Source: Moniliophthora roreri (Eukaryota; Basidiomycota; Agaricomycetes; Agaricales; Marasmiaceae). Taken from it: a DNA stretch of 64,000 nt. Positions 50,482 through 62,727 of this stretch are shown here, piece after piece; the first letter of the stretch is position 1, and each line of letters starts with the position of its first letter. The notes under the pieces were generated by a model. That model did no database searches. It saw only the letters and a list, made by a program, of their open reading frames with translations, and was not told where the DNA came from. The translations under genes and the position numbers were made by a program. Where the stretch lies: positions 434,001-498,000 of the forward strand of contig LATX02000182.1 in assembly GCA_001466705.2 (NCBI GenBank). Reading direction: 5' to 3'.

Positions 50482-53400
50482 ATGGCTTGTAATCCTTCCG
50501 GGAGAACGGCAGTAGTGCGTTATCCGTCCTTTTCCTTGCTAAACTATACTGATCGTCGTCTTGCCAGGTGGGTATTGCCTGTGACCTACCAAGTGGGTCG
50601 TACAGCGACAGAAACTTAACGTATCAAGAATTTTTCAACTTCCTCCAAGACCGTGGAGAAGCATATGAGGAGATTCCTTCAGATCGTCTGAACATCGAAT
50701 CGTGAGTATCTCTTCTCTCGCGTTGAGGCCGACTTACTGATTCCCTGAAGATGGCAAGGTGTTGGGCTCGGTCATGTCCAAGTCAGGAAAGGAGCCTTCC
50801 TCAAGGACATTGATAAATTCGACAATCTGGAATTCGGAATATCGCAGAACGATACTTCGCTCATGTCTGCGGTGACGCGGAAACTGATTGAGACGTGTTT
50901 TCTTGCTTTGTTAGACTCTGGAATTGATTACAGAGGCAAGAACGTTGGCTGTTATACATCGGGTAACTCTTTCGATCTCTCGAGCGTGTCCGATCCCGTA
51001 AGTTGCCTTCTACTGTTTCACAATGACTTTTCTGAATTATGCCCCCTAGGATGAATACATGACCGCGTCGTTTGCGGGTTATCCATCTATGGTGGCTAAC
51101 AGAGTCTCATATCACCTTGACCTGCTTGGCCCTTCACTTCCAACGGATACGGCGTGTAGTTCAACAGTGACCGCACTTCATTTGGCCGTTTCAGCAATTC
51201 TGAACGGAGATTGCGAGGCAGCGGTCGTGAGTGGGTGCCAACTCAATCATCGGTATGTGAACACGAATTTGTCCACTTCGAGGAGTGTACTGACGGGGTT
51301 TTTTGATACAGTTTCATGGACTGGATACAATATAGCCGCGGTGGTATTCTATCAGATGATGGCAAATGTAAGCCATTTGATGCTTCAGCAGATGGGTAAA
51401 TCACTTTTTTGTCTCCTCGTTTCTCAGCTCTAACGAAATTGAGCTAGATTTGGACGCGGTGAAGCCTGTGTAGCAATCGTCATCAAACCGTTGGAAGCGG
51501 CCCTCAGAGACGGCGACCATATATACGCGACGGTATGCATTCCGACATTTCTCCTTCAGGCCGATTGACCAACCTACACACGTAGATTCTTTCCACAGCG
51601 ATCAACAATTCCGGTCAAGCAGCCCCGGCCGGAGCACCGGTAGCAGAGCGCCAACGAGATGCGATGATTGAAGCATACCGACGTGCTAATATGAACCCGA
51701 AAGACGTCGATTACATAGAGCTTCACGCCACAGGTACAGCCAAAGGAGATCCCACAGAAGCTAACTGGGCTGGAGAAGAATTCAAACGAGACGGTGACGT
51801 TATTGTAGGCAGCCTCAAAGGCAACATTGGGTACGTCTGTTTATCGATGTATATATCTACTCACCTAACATCAGAGAATAGGCATACAGAAATCGCGTCC
51901 TTACTTGCTTCATTGGCAAAAGTACTCCATATCTTTGAGCATGGAATCATTCCCCCGAACGCCAACTTTGTTACGCCAAATCCGGCTATCCGCTGGGAAG
52001 AGTACCGTCTTCGTGTACCAACAGAACCTCTTCCGCTTCGTACGCACGATGATCGACCCTCGTTGATATCAATGGCGAGTTCCGGTATCGGTGGTTCAAA
52101 TGGGCATGTGTTACTCGAGGGTCCGCCCAAGAGCAAAGCGAGCTTGGAACCGTGTTCCATATCGCAAAGTCTCACCCTCCTCGTTGCCGGCGGGCTTTCA
52201 CCGCGGACAGCACTGGCTGTAGGGGAACAGGCTGCTGAAGCATTATCAGATCCATCTTGCAACAGGGCATCATTGGCTACCGTTCTGGGTCGCAGATCGA
52301 AGCAAATGGCATGGAGAACTTTTACCATCGCATCATCGGACTCGAAGCCCGACCTCACTTTCCCGTCGCCCGTCCTGAGCTCAAGGGTTGCTAGGCCCAT
52401 TGTGTTCCTGTTCTCGGGACAAGGACCGCAACACAAAGATAGTGAGTCTCGTGCTTTCGTGTGCTTAACTCTCTGACGTTCTATGATCACGTAGTGGGTC
52501 GTCAACTCTTTAGCACTTTCCCTGTATTCCGTCAGAGCATTGAAGAAATGGACGAGGTCCACAAACGTGTCACTGGCGTATCATTGATTGCCGACTATGG
52601 TCTCTTCACGGGCAAAGCAAACATGCCGGAAACGTGGCCCATCTCTTTGATTCTTCCATCAATCACCATCTTCCAACTTGCCCTCTATGAATTATTCCTT
52701 TCCCTCGGAGTCCGACCCGATGTTGTCATTGGTCATTCTGCAGGAGAAACGGCGGTACTACACGCTTGCGGTGGAGCACCTAAAGCAATGGCCGTGGAAT
52801 TATCAATAATACGTGGTCAGACATTCACTGCAGTCGAGGCTCTAGGCGGTACCATGGCTGCATTGTCATGTAGTGCTGAGAAGACCGAAGAACTCATTCG
52901 CCTCCTACTGGATGAGAATCAGAAAGAGGTGGTTGAAATTGCATGTTACAACTCGCCAACCGACACTGCAGTTGCCGGTCATAGGAGTGCTATCGAGCGT
53001 CTTATTGAAAAGGCGAAGGAGCATGATATTCTGGGTCGTATCATTCGAACACAGGTGCCAATTCATTCTTCGATGATGGAGGCTTGTCGAGAGGAATACA
53101 CGCAACGACTAGAGGATCTTTTCCGGCGGTACCCGGGTCCGCATACGCCTTCCGTCATGACCTATTCAACCTTTACCGGCGAGCGCTTTGCCGAGTCTTT
53201 TGAGGCCGAATACTTCTGGAAGAATACCCGTGGTCAAGTGCACTTCACCCAAGCAATGAAGTCACTCTCCGATCTCGGGGCCCTTACTGTTATCGAAATT
53301 TCTCCTCATCCAGTTTTGGCGTCCTATACGTCTGCATTGGTTGATCACTCCTCGGTTGTTCTGTCATCAGTTAAGCGTCCGAAGACCGGTCAATCAGCGA

Positions 53401-56400
53401 CAGAATATCGAAATCTTCTTGAGCTATGTGGTCAACTAACGGTTAACGGCCATAATTGCATCAATTTTGCTGCTCTTAATGGCACTGCCTCCCTCCACGC
53501 GCGCAACGCGCTACCTCCTTACCCCTTCGCGAAGAAACAGTTCCCTCTTTATCCTGATACGCCTGGCGTTGCGAAGCAGTTTGCAACGCGTAATGGACCT
53601 CTCAATCACAAATACCTGAAGATCAATAAGGACACACATCCAATTATTGGAGAGCATGTCATTCGTGGAGAACCAATTATGCCAGCCGCGGGTTTCATTG
53701 AGACGGTGAGTAACGCAGTTCCAGCTTGTCCGACCATATTCTGAGAGCAATTCCAGGCGCTGGAGTTTGGTGCAACCACATTGATGAATGTGGAAATGCG
53801 ATCTATTCTATCTTTGTCGTCAGACAAGCCCGTACCTGTTCAAGTTGCATTGGACGGATGTTATTGGAAAGTGGTGTCGACATCATTAGGCGCCAAAGAC
53901 GGATCTCACATCTCGACGGTACGGTCCTTTGTGTTCGTACTCGCGATTACCTTGTGCTTACATTTTGTGGCATCTGTAGAAGACTGAAAGGCTACACGCC
54001 GATGGCTACCTATCCTTCGAACCTCCAACAGTTGGAGAGCCCATCGATATCCCAGCTATCCGCAGTCGATGTCATACAGTTGTGAGCGAAGGTGGGTTTT
54101 TACAAGCATAATACAGTGATTGTATTAAACAATGTCGAAGGGTTTTACAATGACCATGATGGTTCTGGTATGGGACCACGATTCCGACGACTAATTAATC
54201 TCATGTATGGGGACGGGGAGTGTCTGGCTTCGGTCAACGGGTTAGACGATGACCTCCGCAGGTAAGCTTTGACTCGCTCTCGTCTTCTACGTATTCAAAC
54301 CCAGTTTCACATTCAGTGATGGCAAGTTTGTGTTGCATCCTGCTGTAATTGATGCATGCATCCAGGCGTCGACCTTCAAGCCCTTCCAAGGAGAATACAG
54401 TCCGTTTGTCTACTACCTTCCAGCTGGAGTTCAGACTGTTCAGCTACACCAACCTTCGAGGCCGCATTGCTGTCCCCGCTTTTTCTATTCGTACCTCAAA
54501 ATTACTGAGTGGAATATTGGTATGCTTCATCACGTCAGTCGCCTTGCGATTATTGACGAAACCATCGCAGACTCCGTGTTACATGATGTGATTTTGACTG
54601 ACAGTACTGGAATTCCGTTTTGTACAATGAAGGGATTCAGGATAGCGAAGCACCGAATAACACTGCCTCCCAATCTCTCCCGTGCGTTCGACGTCGCTTG
54701 GAGACCGCTGGAGCAGTCGAGAAATGATGCGGGAAAACTCTTCCATCCTCGGAGCTTCGTATTTAACTATCACTTGGGCGACGAAGCTGAACTTCAGTGG
54801 CTGCTCAGTGGTCTGAACCCGTCGCAGACTTTGGACATATGGATCCTGGCTAGTCATGGATCCCATGGGAGCAACGTGATAGGCCTATTGCGCGCTGTCC
54901 GGAGGGAGTATCCTTTGTGGAATTTCCGTGCTGTTCTTTTCCCCTCTGCGTATCCAGAGGAAACATGGGTTCAACATCTCACAGGCATACCAGATTCGTT
55001 GTCTGAAGAACCTGAGATTATGGTCTCAGAATCAGGAGAGTACCTTGTGTCACGACTAGAGGAGGTCGAGCGACACGATATCCCCGCAAAGATAGTGAAT
55101 AATGTCGATACGATTCCCGAAGTCTCTTCGCACGAGGTCCTTGTTCGAGTCAACACAAAGCACTCTCAGAACGGAAGTACAGTCCTGGTTGGTACCGTCA
55201 CGAAACCTTGTGATTGTGGATTCCCGGATGGTGCGTCAGTTGTCGGGTTTGCGGTCGGGTCATTCCACGAAAATGTTCTCGCTTTTCCCTCCCATCATCT
55301 TGTTCAGATCCCTCCTCGTCACGCTGAAGCCTTTGCTCGCAATTCACCCCAAATGTTGCCATTCATTAGTGCTGTTCTTGCCCTTGGACCAAGCACCTTC
55401 CGGTCATTGACCTATGCACGGTCTCTCAAGGTCTTGTTAACACATGCGGATACCCCTGGAGGGAGTGCCATCAAGTCTATATTCCAAGACCATGGAATCC
55501 CTCTCCATGAAGCAGTCAAAGATGCTCAGCTTTCGGAGCTCTCCCAGCTTGGGGCTGGACAGTTTGATGTGGTCATATCGGGCTACGAAGAAGCGCCCTA
55601 CAACCAAATCCTAAAGACGCTCCTCAAGGATGGACGAGGCAAACTCTACGTTCCCAGCAGGTTAAATGACCTCGTCGCCGGCGATCCTTGCCTTGTACAG
55701 GAAGCATTGCAATTCGTCATTGCTTGGCTGGAGGAGAAACCTTTCCACCTCGCGAAAGACCAGCATGCGCTCCCGGTTATCGATATGGTCGATCAGAAGC
55801 ATTCTTCCATCACTCGAGTGAAATATCATGCTGATCGTACTTATATCATTCTTGGTGGTATCGGCAGTCTTGGGCTTCATATTGCTCTGTACCTATACGA
55901 GGTGAGTAGCCTGACATCAAGTACAGAACTTTTTTAAACAAAGTCTTCCTGCAGCATGGTGCCCGTCACATTGTACTGACCTCGCGGTCTGGATACAAGG
56001 CGATCAGTCGCTCTCAGAACCGAATGTTGAGAAACATGGCTGCTCACCTTGCAAAGTTCAAGGACCTCGATCTTCAATACACGGCAGTCGACAGTTTATC
56101 CAAACATGCCATGACGATCCTCTTTCAATCGCTCTCTTTTCCTTTAGCCGGATGCTTCATCTTGACGGCAGTACTGGATGACAGTACTTTTTTGAATATC
56201 TCAGAAGAGTCATTCTCACGATCTCGTGCTGCGAAGGTTGGCGTCCTCGACGTACTTTTAGAGACTATGGACGTTTCCGAATTGGACTTCCTGGTGGCCT
56301 TTTCGTCTGTTTCTGGCACAATTGGAAACAGTGGGCAGGCAAACTACGGAGCGTGCGCAGCTGTTCATTTGCCTTCTGAATTTATACTCACGAACTTTCC

Positions 56401-58437
56401 AGTGCAAATACATCCTTGGAAGAGGCGGTTAGATCGATCCCTAACGCATTCTCCTTCATATGCCCAGGCGTTGTCGACTCATCATTGATGCTGGGCACTG
56501 GAGCAACAGAGCAGGCCCGCGTTTTGCGCACCGGAATACCATGGTCCATGTCTGCAGAAGGTAACTGGCTATTATGCATCCTTTGTCATCCCATAATTCT
56601 CACATATACGCCCTTACACAGACATGATTCTTTGGCTCGATGATTCACTCAAACTCTTCTTCGAGGGCAAGAAAGTAATGAAATATGTTCCTGATCTGGA
56701 ATGGGACATTTTGGCGCAAGTGCACGGAATACCGCAGCTCGCTCGGCACTTAACCACGAGAACAGAGGATGGAGACGCCGGCGCCTCCGGCCAGGCTGAC
56801 CACAAGCAGATCATTCGTGAAATAGTTCAACAAACGTTGAATGTTCCCGCCTCCGATTTTGAAGACAACATCCCCTTAACTTCATATGGCATCGACTCCA
56901 TCTCAGCTTCGCGAGTTGCATTCCTTCTACGCAGATTCGTCGATATTACCCAAATCCAACTTCTTGCCGATATTTCCTTGAACGACATCCTGCAGAAGAT
57001 GGGGGATGATTCGAGCACACGCTCAGCAGAATCGTCTCCTCAGTTACAGACTATCGGAAAACAAGTCAAAGTACTAGGTCCTTCTGCAATGCTGGAAAGC
57101 CAGCTTGCGGACCTGTCTGATCTTGCTGGTTCAATGCCTGCAGCTAAATCAGCTCGCTCAGCGCTAGACACAGTTCTTGTGACAGGTACCACGGGAGCTT
57201 TGGGATGCAATATCCTCAGTCAACTTCTCGCCAGAGATGATGTTACACATGTATTCGCTCTCAACCGTGGCAGTCCAGATAAGAGCGCGATGGATCGTCA
57301 AGCACATACCTTTGTTTCACAAGGCGTACCCATCATTTTACTGAGCTCGCCTAAGCTTACGGTACTCGAAGGTGATATGTCTTTGCCCAATTTCGGACTC
57401 GACATCTCAATACACGAAGAGGTCAGTGCTTATTTGTTGTAGCCAGAAATTAATTACTCAATCACCTTCATACAGCTCTTGGAACGGGTAACACATGTCA
57501 TTCATGCTGCATGGAAAGTGAACTTTGGGGCGCCGGTTTCCGATTTCGAAGACCTCATTAAAGGCACTACAAATTTGATCCGCTTCTGCTCTACTTCGAA
57601 CAGTACCCTTTCGTTCATAAGCACGATCGGCATATATCTCGGTCAGTGGTTTCAATCATCTTGATGACTCAGGACTTATCGTTATACAGGTATGCACTCC
57701 CCTAGTGGACTACCTGAGGCACCAATTACTAGGGCCGAGGATGCCAAGTTACCTGGTGGCTACCTCGAATCCAAATGGATAGCTGAACGTCTGGTGCAAA
57801 TTCAATCCGAAGACATGAACATACGGGCCAACGTTGTTCGTGTAGGCCTCATCACAGGGGGGTTGAATGGTATATGGGACTCATCCCATTGGCTGCCGAC
57901 TCTGGTAGAATCAGGGCTGCACGTTGGATGTCTGCCTGAAGGAGACGGGGTAGGTTCCTTCCCAAAAATGGCGTTAACTTGGTCACTCAACGTTTACAGG
58001 TTGCGTCCTGGATACCCATTGATCTTGCAGCAGCAGCGATCATTGAATGCCACAGTACGATGAATGAGACTATCCATATTGTACACCCTCGTCCGGTGCC
58101 ATGGAACACCTTGATAGCACCCATAGCCGAAGACCTTCAGCTGCCCCTCGTCCCTGTCCGCGAGTGGATCACTCGTCTGGAACATATGAACGAATTCTCC
58201 AATTCACCACGGGCACGAAAGATTCCGGCATTCGCTCTTCTTGATTTCTATCGTGAAGGAGCAAGGAATGCGGCGGCGCAAGCAAGTCCGGAGAGTATGG
58301 GCATGCTCCCAAGTGTCGCGTCGACGAAGGGAACGGCATCTTCGGTGACATTGAGTAATCCAGAGTTGCCGCAGCTCGGTATTTCTCATGTGAAGGCGTG
58401 GTTGAGGTATTGGAAAGATATAGGGTTCCTTCAGTAG
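50482..58437 (+). CDS. reducing polyketide synthase, KS-AT-DH-(vestigial ER)-KR-ACP-reductase
   Basis: A gene with many short introns encodes a type I synthase of roughly 2200-2300 residues. KS: TDTACSSTVTALHLAV (Cys at 51154), ELHATGTAKGD and GNIGHTE. AT: VVIGHSAGETAVLHACGG near 52733. DH: HVIRGEPIMPAAGF (HxxxGxxxxP, 53657) and LHPAVIDACIQA. An ER-like stretch at about 55100-55740 is short and has DTPGGSAIKSI where GGVGxxAxQ is expected. KR: TYIILGGIGSLGLHIA and FSSVSGTIGNSGQANYGA. ACP: SYGIDSISASRVAF with the pantetheine Ser at 56897. C-terminal thioester reductase: VLVTGTTGALGCNIL and GGYLESKWIAERL. No methyltransferase motif is seen. The product should be a reduced or polyene chain released as an aldehyde or alcohol. 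The first codon follows a 1 kb divergent promoter. Confidence 0.93.
55100..55740 (+). other. vestigial enoyl-reductase region within the synthase
   Basis: Within the synthase reading frame this segment starts like an MDR enoyl reductase (EVLVRVNTKHSQNGSTVLVG) and keeps a middle piece resembling its catalytic-domain end (GASVVGFAVGSFHENVLAF, LVQIPPRHAEAFARNSPQML). It lacks the family nucleotide-binding glycine run. In its place is THADTPGGSAIKSIFQDHG. The whole segment is shorter than a working ER. I infer that it cannot bind NADPH normally. Confidence 0.6.
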
Positions 58438-58543
58438 TATCTGGTTGTTTTGTATTATTATTAGCAATCATCCATCTGTATGTATATGCATTCCTCGATG
58501 CAACTCCTTAGCATAGCTTGCTCTGCCATGACCTGCAGAATTG

Positions 58544-60344
58544 CTATTCGTGTACGCCACATCGAAGCTGGAACCTCCTGAAGAATGGTGTAATGAATTC
58601 CATTGACATCAAGTATTGTGAAGAGAATCTGCTTACATCCAGTTCAGCACCTGCATTGACCCCGTCTACGCCAATCATTCCCAGGCGATCCTCGCACAGC
58701 TTCGCTGCTCGTTCCATAATACTACGCCTCGAGGCTTGCGTGTCCTCCGAGCTATTATCAGAACTCGTATTTTTCAACAACTCCATGACCAACGAAACAA
58801 CATCCTCATCGACCAGTGTTCCCTGCGTTTCTGTGACCCATGAAATCGCTAATAAGCACCACAGCTGTACTGATATTCTCCCATCCGAATTGACACTGAA
58901 TACTCTTCGAGAATCCGGAGCGCCTCCGCTATTCAAAGGCATGTAAAATACCTCCGAATCTCCGTGCGCATCTTCTAAAAGACCCGCCGTGCATAGTCTC
59001 CAAATCTGCATGACTTTGTCATATTCGTCCTCTCCAACGATCTCCGATGCATCCCAACCAACCCAGTCTGCTTCATTAACATCCAAGATAAACCCATACT
59101 GTGCCATGAGTTGTGCATTGGACAGATGTGCGCCGTAGGTGTTGAAGACTTCGGTTGTCGTACTAGGGATGTATGAGGTGGTGGTCATTGTGTAATAAAG
59201 CTCATCGTTGTCTGTATCTGCGTTCCTGTCGTTTTCGGTACCTTCGAGGTCACGATCGTGCGGGCATTGTTTGAGAGAACCACATTCGGGGCATACATCA
59301 TATTCGCTCTAAAAAATCTTACTTGTCAGAATTTCAAGCATTGAAGATGGTGTACTTGCCTCTAGTTGAACATGATTGTCCGTGGTGTGGTTGAAACTAA
59401 ACGGAACTGATGTTAACTATATTGACCAGGTAGTACGCAGCATAGACTTACGCATCCGCCACAGGGACCATCGATAGTCCATGGTATGCGTCGACTATGA
59501 ATGCACGAGAGGAAACGAGGGAGTAGGCGCGATAAAAGTCCTTCAAGGACGGACTGGCTTTGGATAAGTGGTGAACGTTGAGATTGAAGACCGGAATAAC
59601 CACTTCTTCGTAATACGCGTCGATGGTCTTCTACAACCTTATGAATGAGTGATAGGAGAGAAACGGTATGTAAAGCACGCACCAACAGTCCAATCGTGTT
59701 GTTTTGTTCCACTTCAGTTCCTCGCAGCCAACTGCACGCTTTCTTTGCATCTTCTCTACGAGTTAAGTCATCCTTGTCTCCAGCCTCAGTACTCCAGAAT
59801 ACAGGAAGATCTACCACGTTTTCGGGAAGCGATTGAATGTAGGCATGCCATCGTGAGCCTGGTCCTTTGACGCTGCGTCCCTGTCATGAGCGTCCACTTC
59901 TATTATCCTAAAGAAAGTACCCACACTTCGAGATACAGAGCAAGTGCCAATGCTAGCTGGGCACCAACTCCAAACGGCACAGGCTCGTAGCCAGACGGCA
60001 GTTGGAGTTCCTCAAGCCCAGTGGATTTCATCGATAGAACTGCCCTTTTGGGGATATAGACCACTTTCCTTGGATTAAAATCAGCTTCAGGGTAGATATA
60101 AGAATAAGATTATGCACCATTAGTGTCAACTGGAATGTCTTCGCCCCCTTCTCTCAGGAATACGGCTATCGGGCGGCCATCGTCAGCGCCTTCAGGTATT
60201 GAATATCGAATTTCGAGTCCAGGGTCGATCCTGACACCATTTTCTGTGCAGAAGTCAAGTAGATGTGATATAGAATCAGCAGAAAATGGTTTATATGAAT
60301 GTGAGGGCGTAGAGGACGATGTGCGTTTACGCTTCATGGAAGTT
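58544..60344 (-). CDS. SET-domain lysine methyltransferase (Rkm/SETD6-like)
   Basis: Start at MKRKRTSSSTPSHSYKPF. The N-terminal region contains LLDFCTENGVRIDPGLEIRY, the usual opening of non-histone SET enzymes (ribosomal or Rubisco-type lysine methyltransferases). VVYIPKRAVLS and LALALALYLEV follow. The SET core shows AFIVDAYHGLSMVPVADAFNHTT (the DxxNH motif), an inserted Cys cluster (CPECGSLKQCPHD), and YIPSTTTEVFNTYGAHLSNAQLMAQYGF, where NTYG..sN is the AdoMet/lysine-binding signature. The C-terminal domain ends LRCGVHE, although the stretch after VSRF may be outside the true end. One join near 60085-60115 implies a 33-nt intron, unusually short here. The substrate would be a ribosomal or other cytoplasmic protein. 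A degraded copy lies at 61.7-62.6 kb. Confidence 0.82.
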
Positions 60345-60552
60345 CGAAACCAGGGACCCGATGATAAAAGCAAGTGATCGTTATGACAGGTGGTACTCTC
60401 AGATAACAATTAGTGCATGTGTACTACTTTCAGGACTTGTCGCAACCCTGCGTTGTTCAACACGATACAGAATACTGTTATTTATATTGGAGGCCGCCTC
60501 TACGAAAGCGCTACAATTTATGACTGGTGAAGACCGACATCCGTCACGTCCC

Positions 60553-61101
60553 CTACAGATATGGACCGTACGGCACCGGCCTGCCCTCTTTCTTCCAGAG
60601 TTCGATAGCCTCCGATCCCACAAGGGGAGGTTGAAGACCATTCATATTCCAGAAAACAGGCTTTGGGAGAGGGGCTTGATTAGTTTCCTCTGCAAAAATA
60701 CAGGTAGCGGGGAGACTCACGTCCTCATTGCTAATCTGAATCTCCCAATCAATACCCTTGTCTTTTGTCCAAGGAGAAATCGCCTTTTCATATTCATCCA
60801 TGAAAGCTCGTTTCTCGGCCTCTCTAACAGAAAAGAGTGTCAGATATAACGAGCATGAGAAATCCGATAATAGAAACACATACTCTTGATAATGGAATGC
60901 AAAATGTTCCACACAGATCCTGACAAACTTGTTGTTCCTTTCACCTCCTACATAGTAACTCCCGTCGTCGATATTGATAAAATTGATGACGACATAGAAC
61001 TTGGGAATTTTCGTGTATATTCGTGTAATAGCCTCTGCGAGTGCTTTTTTCTCTTCGAGGGTGTACAAGCCAGGAGGAACAAAGTAGCGGTGGAATGGCA
61101 T
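60553..61101 (-). CDS. Tautomerase_3 family protein
   Basis: Three exons (61101-60884, 60823-60721, 60660-60553) join across two 60-nt introns. The protein starts MPFHRYFVPPGLYTLEEKKALAEAIT. It continues with FYVVINFINIDDGSYYVGG and NNKFVRICVEHFA, then KAISPWTKDKGIDWEIQI, a late VFWNMNGLQPPLVGSEAIELW and ends GRPVPYGPYL. This order matches the fungal putative oxalocrotonate-tautomerase family (Pfam Tautomerase_3). In tautomerases the Pro after the initiator Met is the usual catalytic base, and it is present here. The natural substrate is unknown. Its position two genes beyond the polyketide synthase makes a link to the cluster possible but unproven. Confidence 0.85.
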   Translation of the reverse strand: MPFHRYFVPPGLYTLEEKKALAEAITRIYTKIPKFYVVINFINIDDGSYYVGGERNNKFVRICVEHFAFHYQEYVFLLSDFSCSLYLTLFSVREAEKRAFMDEYEKAISPWTKDKGIDWEIQISNEDVSLPATCIFAEETNQAPLPKPVFWNMNGLQPPLVGSEAIELWKKEGRPVPYGPYL

Positions 61102-61660
61102 CTTTCGATATCAAGGTGTTTGTCAAGTCTGTGATAGAGGATAGCAGCCTGATTGGAGATCATTTATACTTGCATACAAGATAGTACTTGTCAAAGAAAA
61201 CCCCCGTTCAGTTCGCGCAATTGGCAAATTGATAGACAGCTGCATCGGGCGAGTAAAACATGACCGAGAGGACGACTAATGCCCGGGGCTCGGCGATCTT
61301 GCTCACAAAGACCGAATATGTGACCGACCGCGTACGTACAGCGGCGGCAGGTCAAACACCCGGCTTGGTTGACTAAGAGTATAATACTGATTTCGATAAT
61401 GAGGGAAATCGATACAAAGCAAAGATAGATCAGAATGTGGTATCCCAGGAGGAAGCAAGGTACAAGGATTACTAGATGTGATCCTGGAAGTGTTTCCATG
61501 AAACAAAGCACAAGGAAAATCTTCGATACCGGGCTGCTCAGTTTGAACACCGGACCAGCGTTTTCCCTTGATAGTGAACGTCAAGCATCTATTCCAATGC
61601 TTTAGAGTGGTCATGGCAGATATATCGGTAGGTGAAATACTTACAACGCATATCCACAAA
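61102..61660. other. intergenic region, no supported gene
   Basis: Promoter side of the tautomerase gene. Two overlapping minus-strand ORFs (61191-61550, 61303-61659) include one with hydrophobic stretches, but both lack family resemblance and are probably chance frames. Confidence 0.4.
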
Positions 61661-62560
61661 AGATAAATTCAACATCTCTCGCGAATCTGCTGCGCCTCCA
61701 CTATTGAGAGGTGCGTATAACACCTCCAAATCCACGTCACGCCCACCCNCCCAACAACTTCCTCCCTCCGATGCATCTCAACCAATCTAATCCGCTACAG
61801 GAACCACCGATGGTTCATGTTATGCGCCTACGGTGAATGCATTGAATAAGGGAGAAAACGCGATTCATTTCCTTCAAGAACAGATGTTGGGTTTTCGAGC
61901 CACAGACTTTAGATAGGTGGTGGACGTTGAGTTTGAAGACTGGAATAACCACTTATTCCGAGATAGTACGCGCCGATAGCCTTCTACGACCTTATGGATG
62001 AGTGATAGAAGGAAAAGGGTACATGGAACACGCACCAGCAGTCCAATTCCACTTCAGTCCTTTGCAACTACCCAACTTCGTGTTCCAGGAAGCAATGCCA
62101 CCGCGAATTTATGCAGAATTTCTGTCGTGAGCGTCCGCTTTGATTTTTTCCGAAGCAGTACCCATGTTTCGAAATATAGAGTAAGTGCCAACGCTAGCTG
62201 AGCACCAACTCTAAACTGCATAGGCCCGTAACCCGATGGCAGTCGGAGTTTGTCAAGACCTCAAGCCCAGTGTATTTCACCAAGAAAACCGCCCTTTTGG
62301 GGATATAGATAATTTCCCTTGGATCAGAATCAACTTCAGGGTAAATATAAGGAGGTCAATATGCACCATTAGTCCCAACTGCAATGTCTTCACCCTCATC
62401 AGGTATCGAATATGGATTTCGATCTTGACGCCATTTTCCAAGTAGAATACATAGAATCAAGGGGAAATGGCTTGCATGAACGTGATGAAGAGGATGGGGT
62501 ATGTGTGCCCGCGCTTCATGGGGCACCGAGCTCGAGCGCTTATTCCGTCCAGCTACTACT
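61661..62560 (-). pseudogene. degraded tandem copy of the SET-domain gene
   Basis: Four blocks match the intact SET gene in the same order and orientation with many substitutions and gaps. Block 61681-61740 matches 58911-58980. Block 61790-62000 matches 59455-59660, and block 62100-62340 matches 59860-60110. Block 62380-62440 matches 60150-60250. Frameshifts and stops prevent a full product, and large parts of the middle are missing. A single unknown base (N) lies at 61749. This appears to be an old tandem duplicate with the tautomerase gene now between the two copies. Confidence 0.8.
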
Positions 62561-62727
62561 AGCATAAGCCGTCGTCTCGAAATCACAAGAGCCCGAAAAC
62601 AGATTTGTTACAAATGAAGAAGGAAATATCATCCAGAAACCATCTGTGGCGATATATAGACCTCGTACTACCACTGCTACTAAATCAACGACTAATTACC
62701 TTTAACCATCCCGTTCCTTTTCCTTTG

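Noticed and set aside
50482..58437. NRPS or Lys2-like enzyme because of the C-terminal reductase
   Set aside because: Clear KS, AT, DH, KR and ACP motifs precede it, and no adenylation or condensation domain is seen.
61191..61550. Membrane protein encoded on the minus strand near 61.3 kb
   Set aside because: Hydrophobic stretches arise in one frame only, with no family match and no splice structure; likely AT-rich chance.
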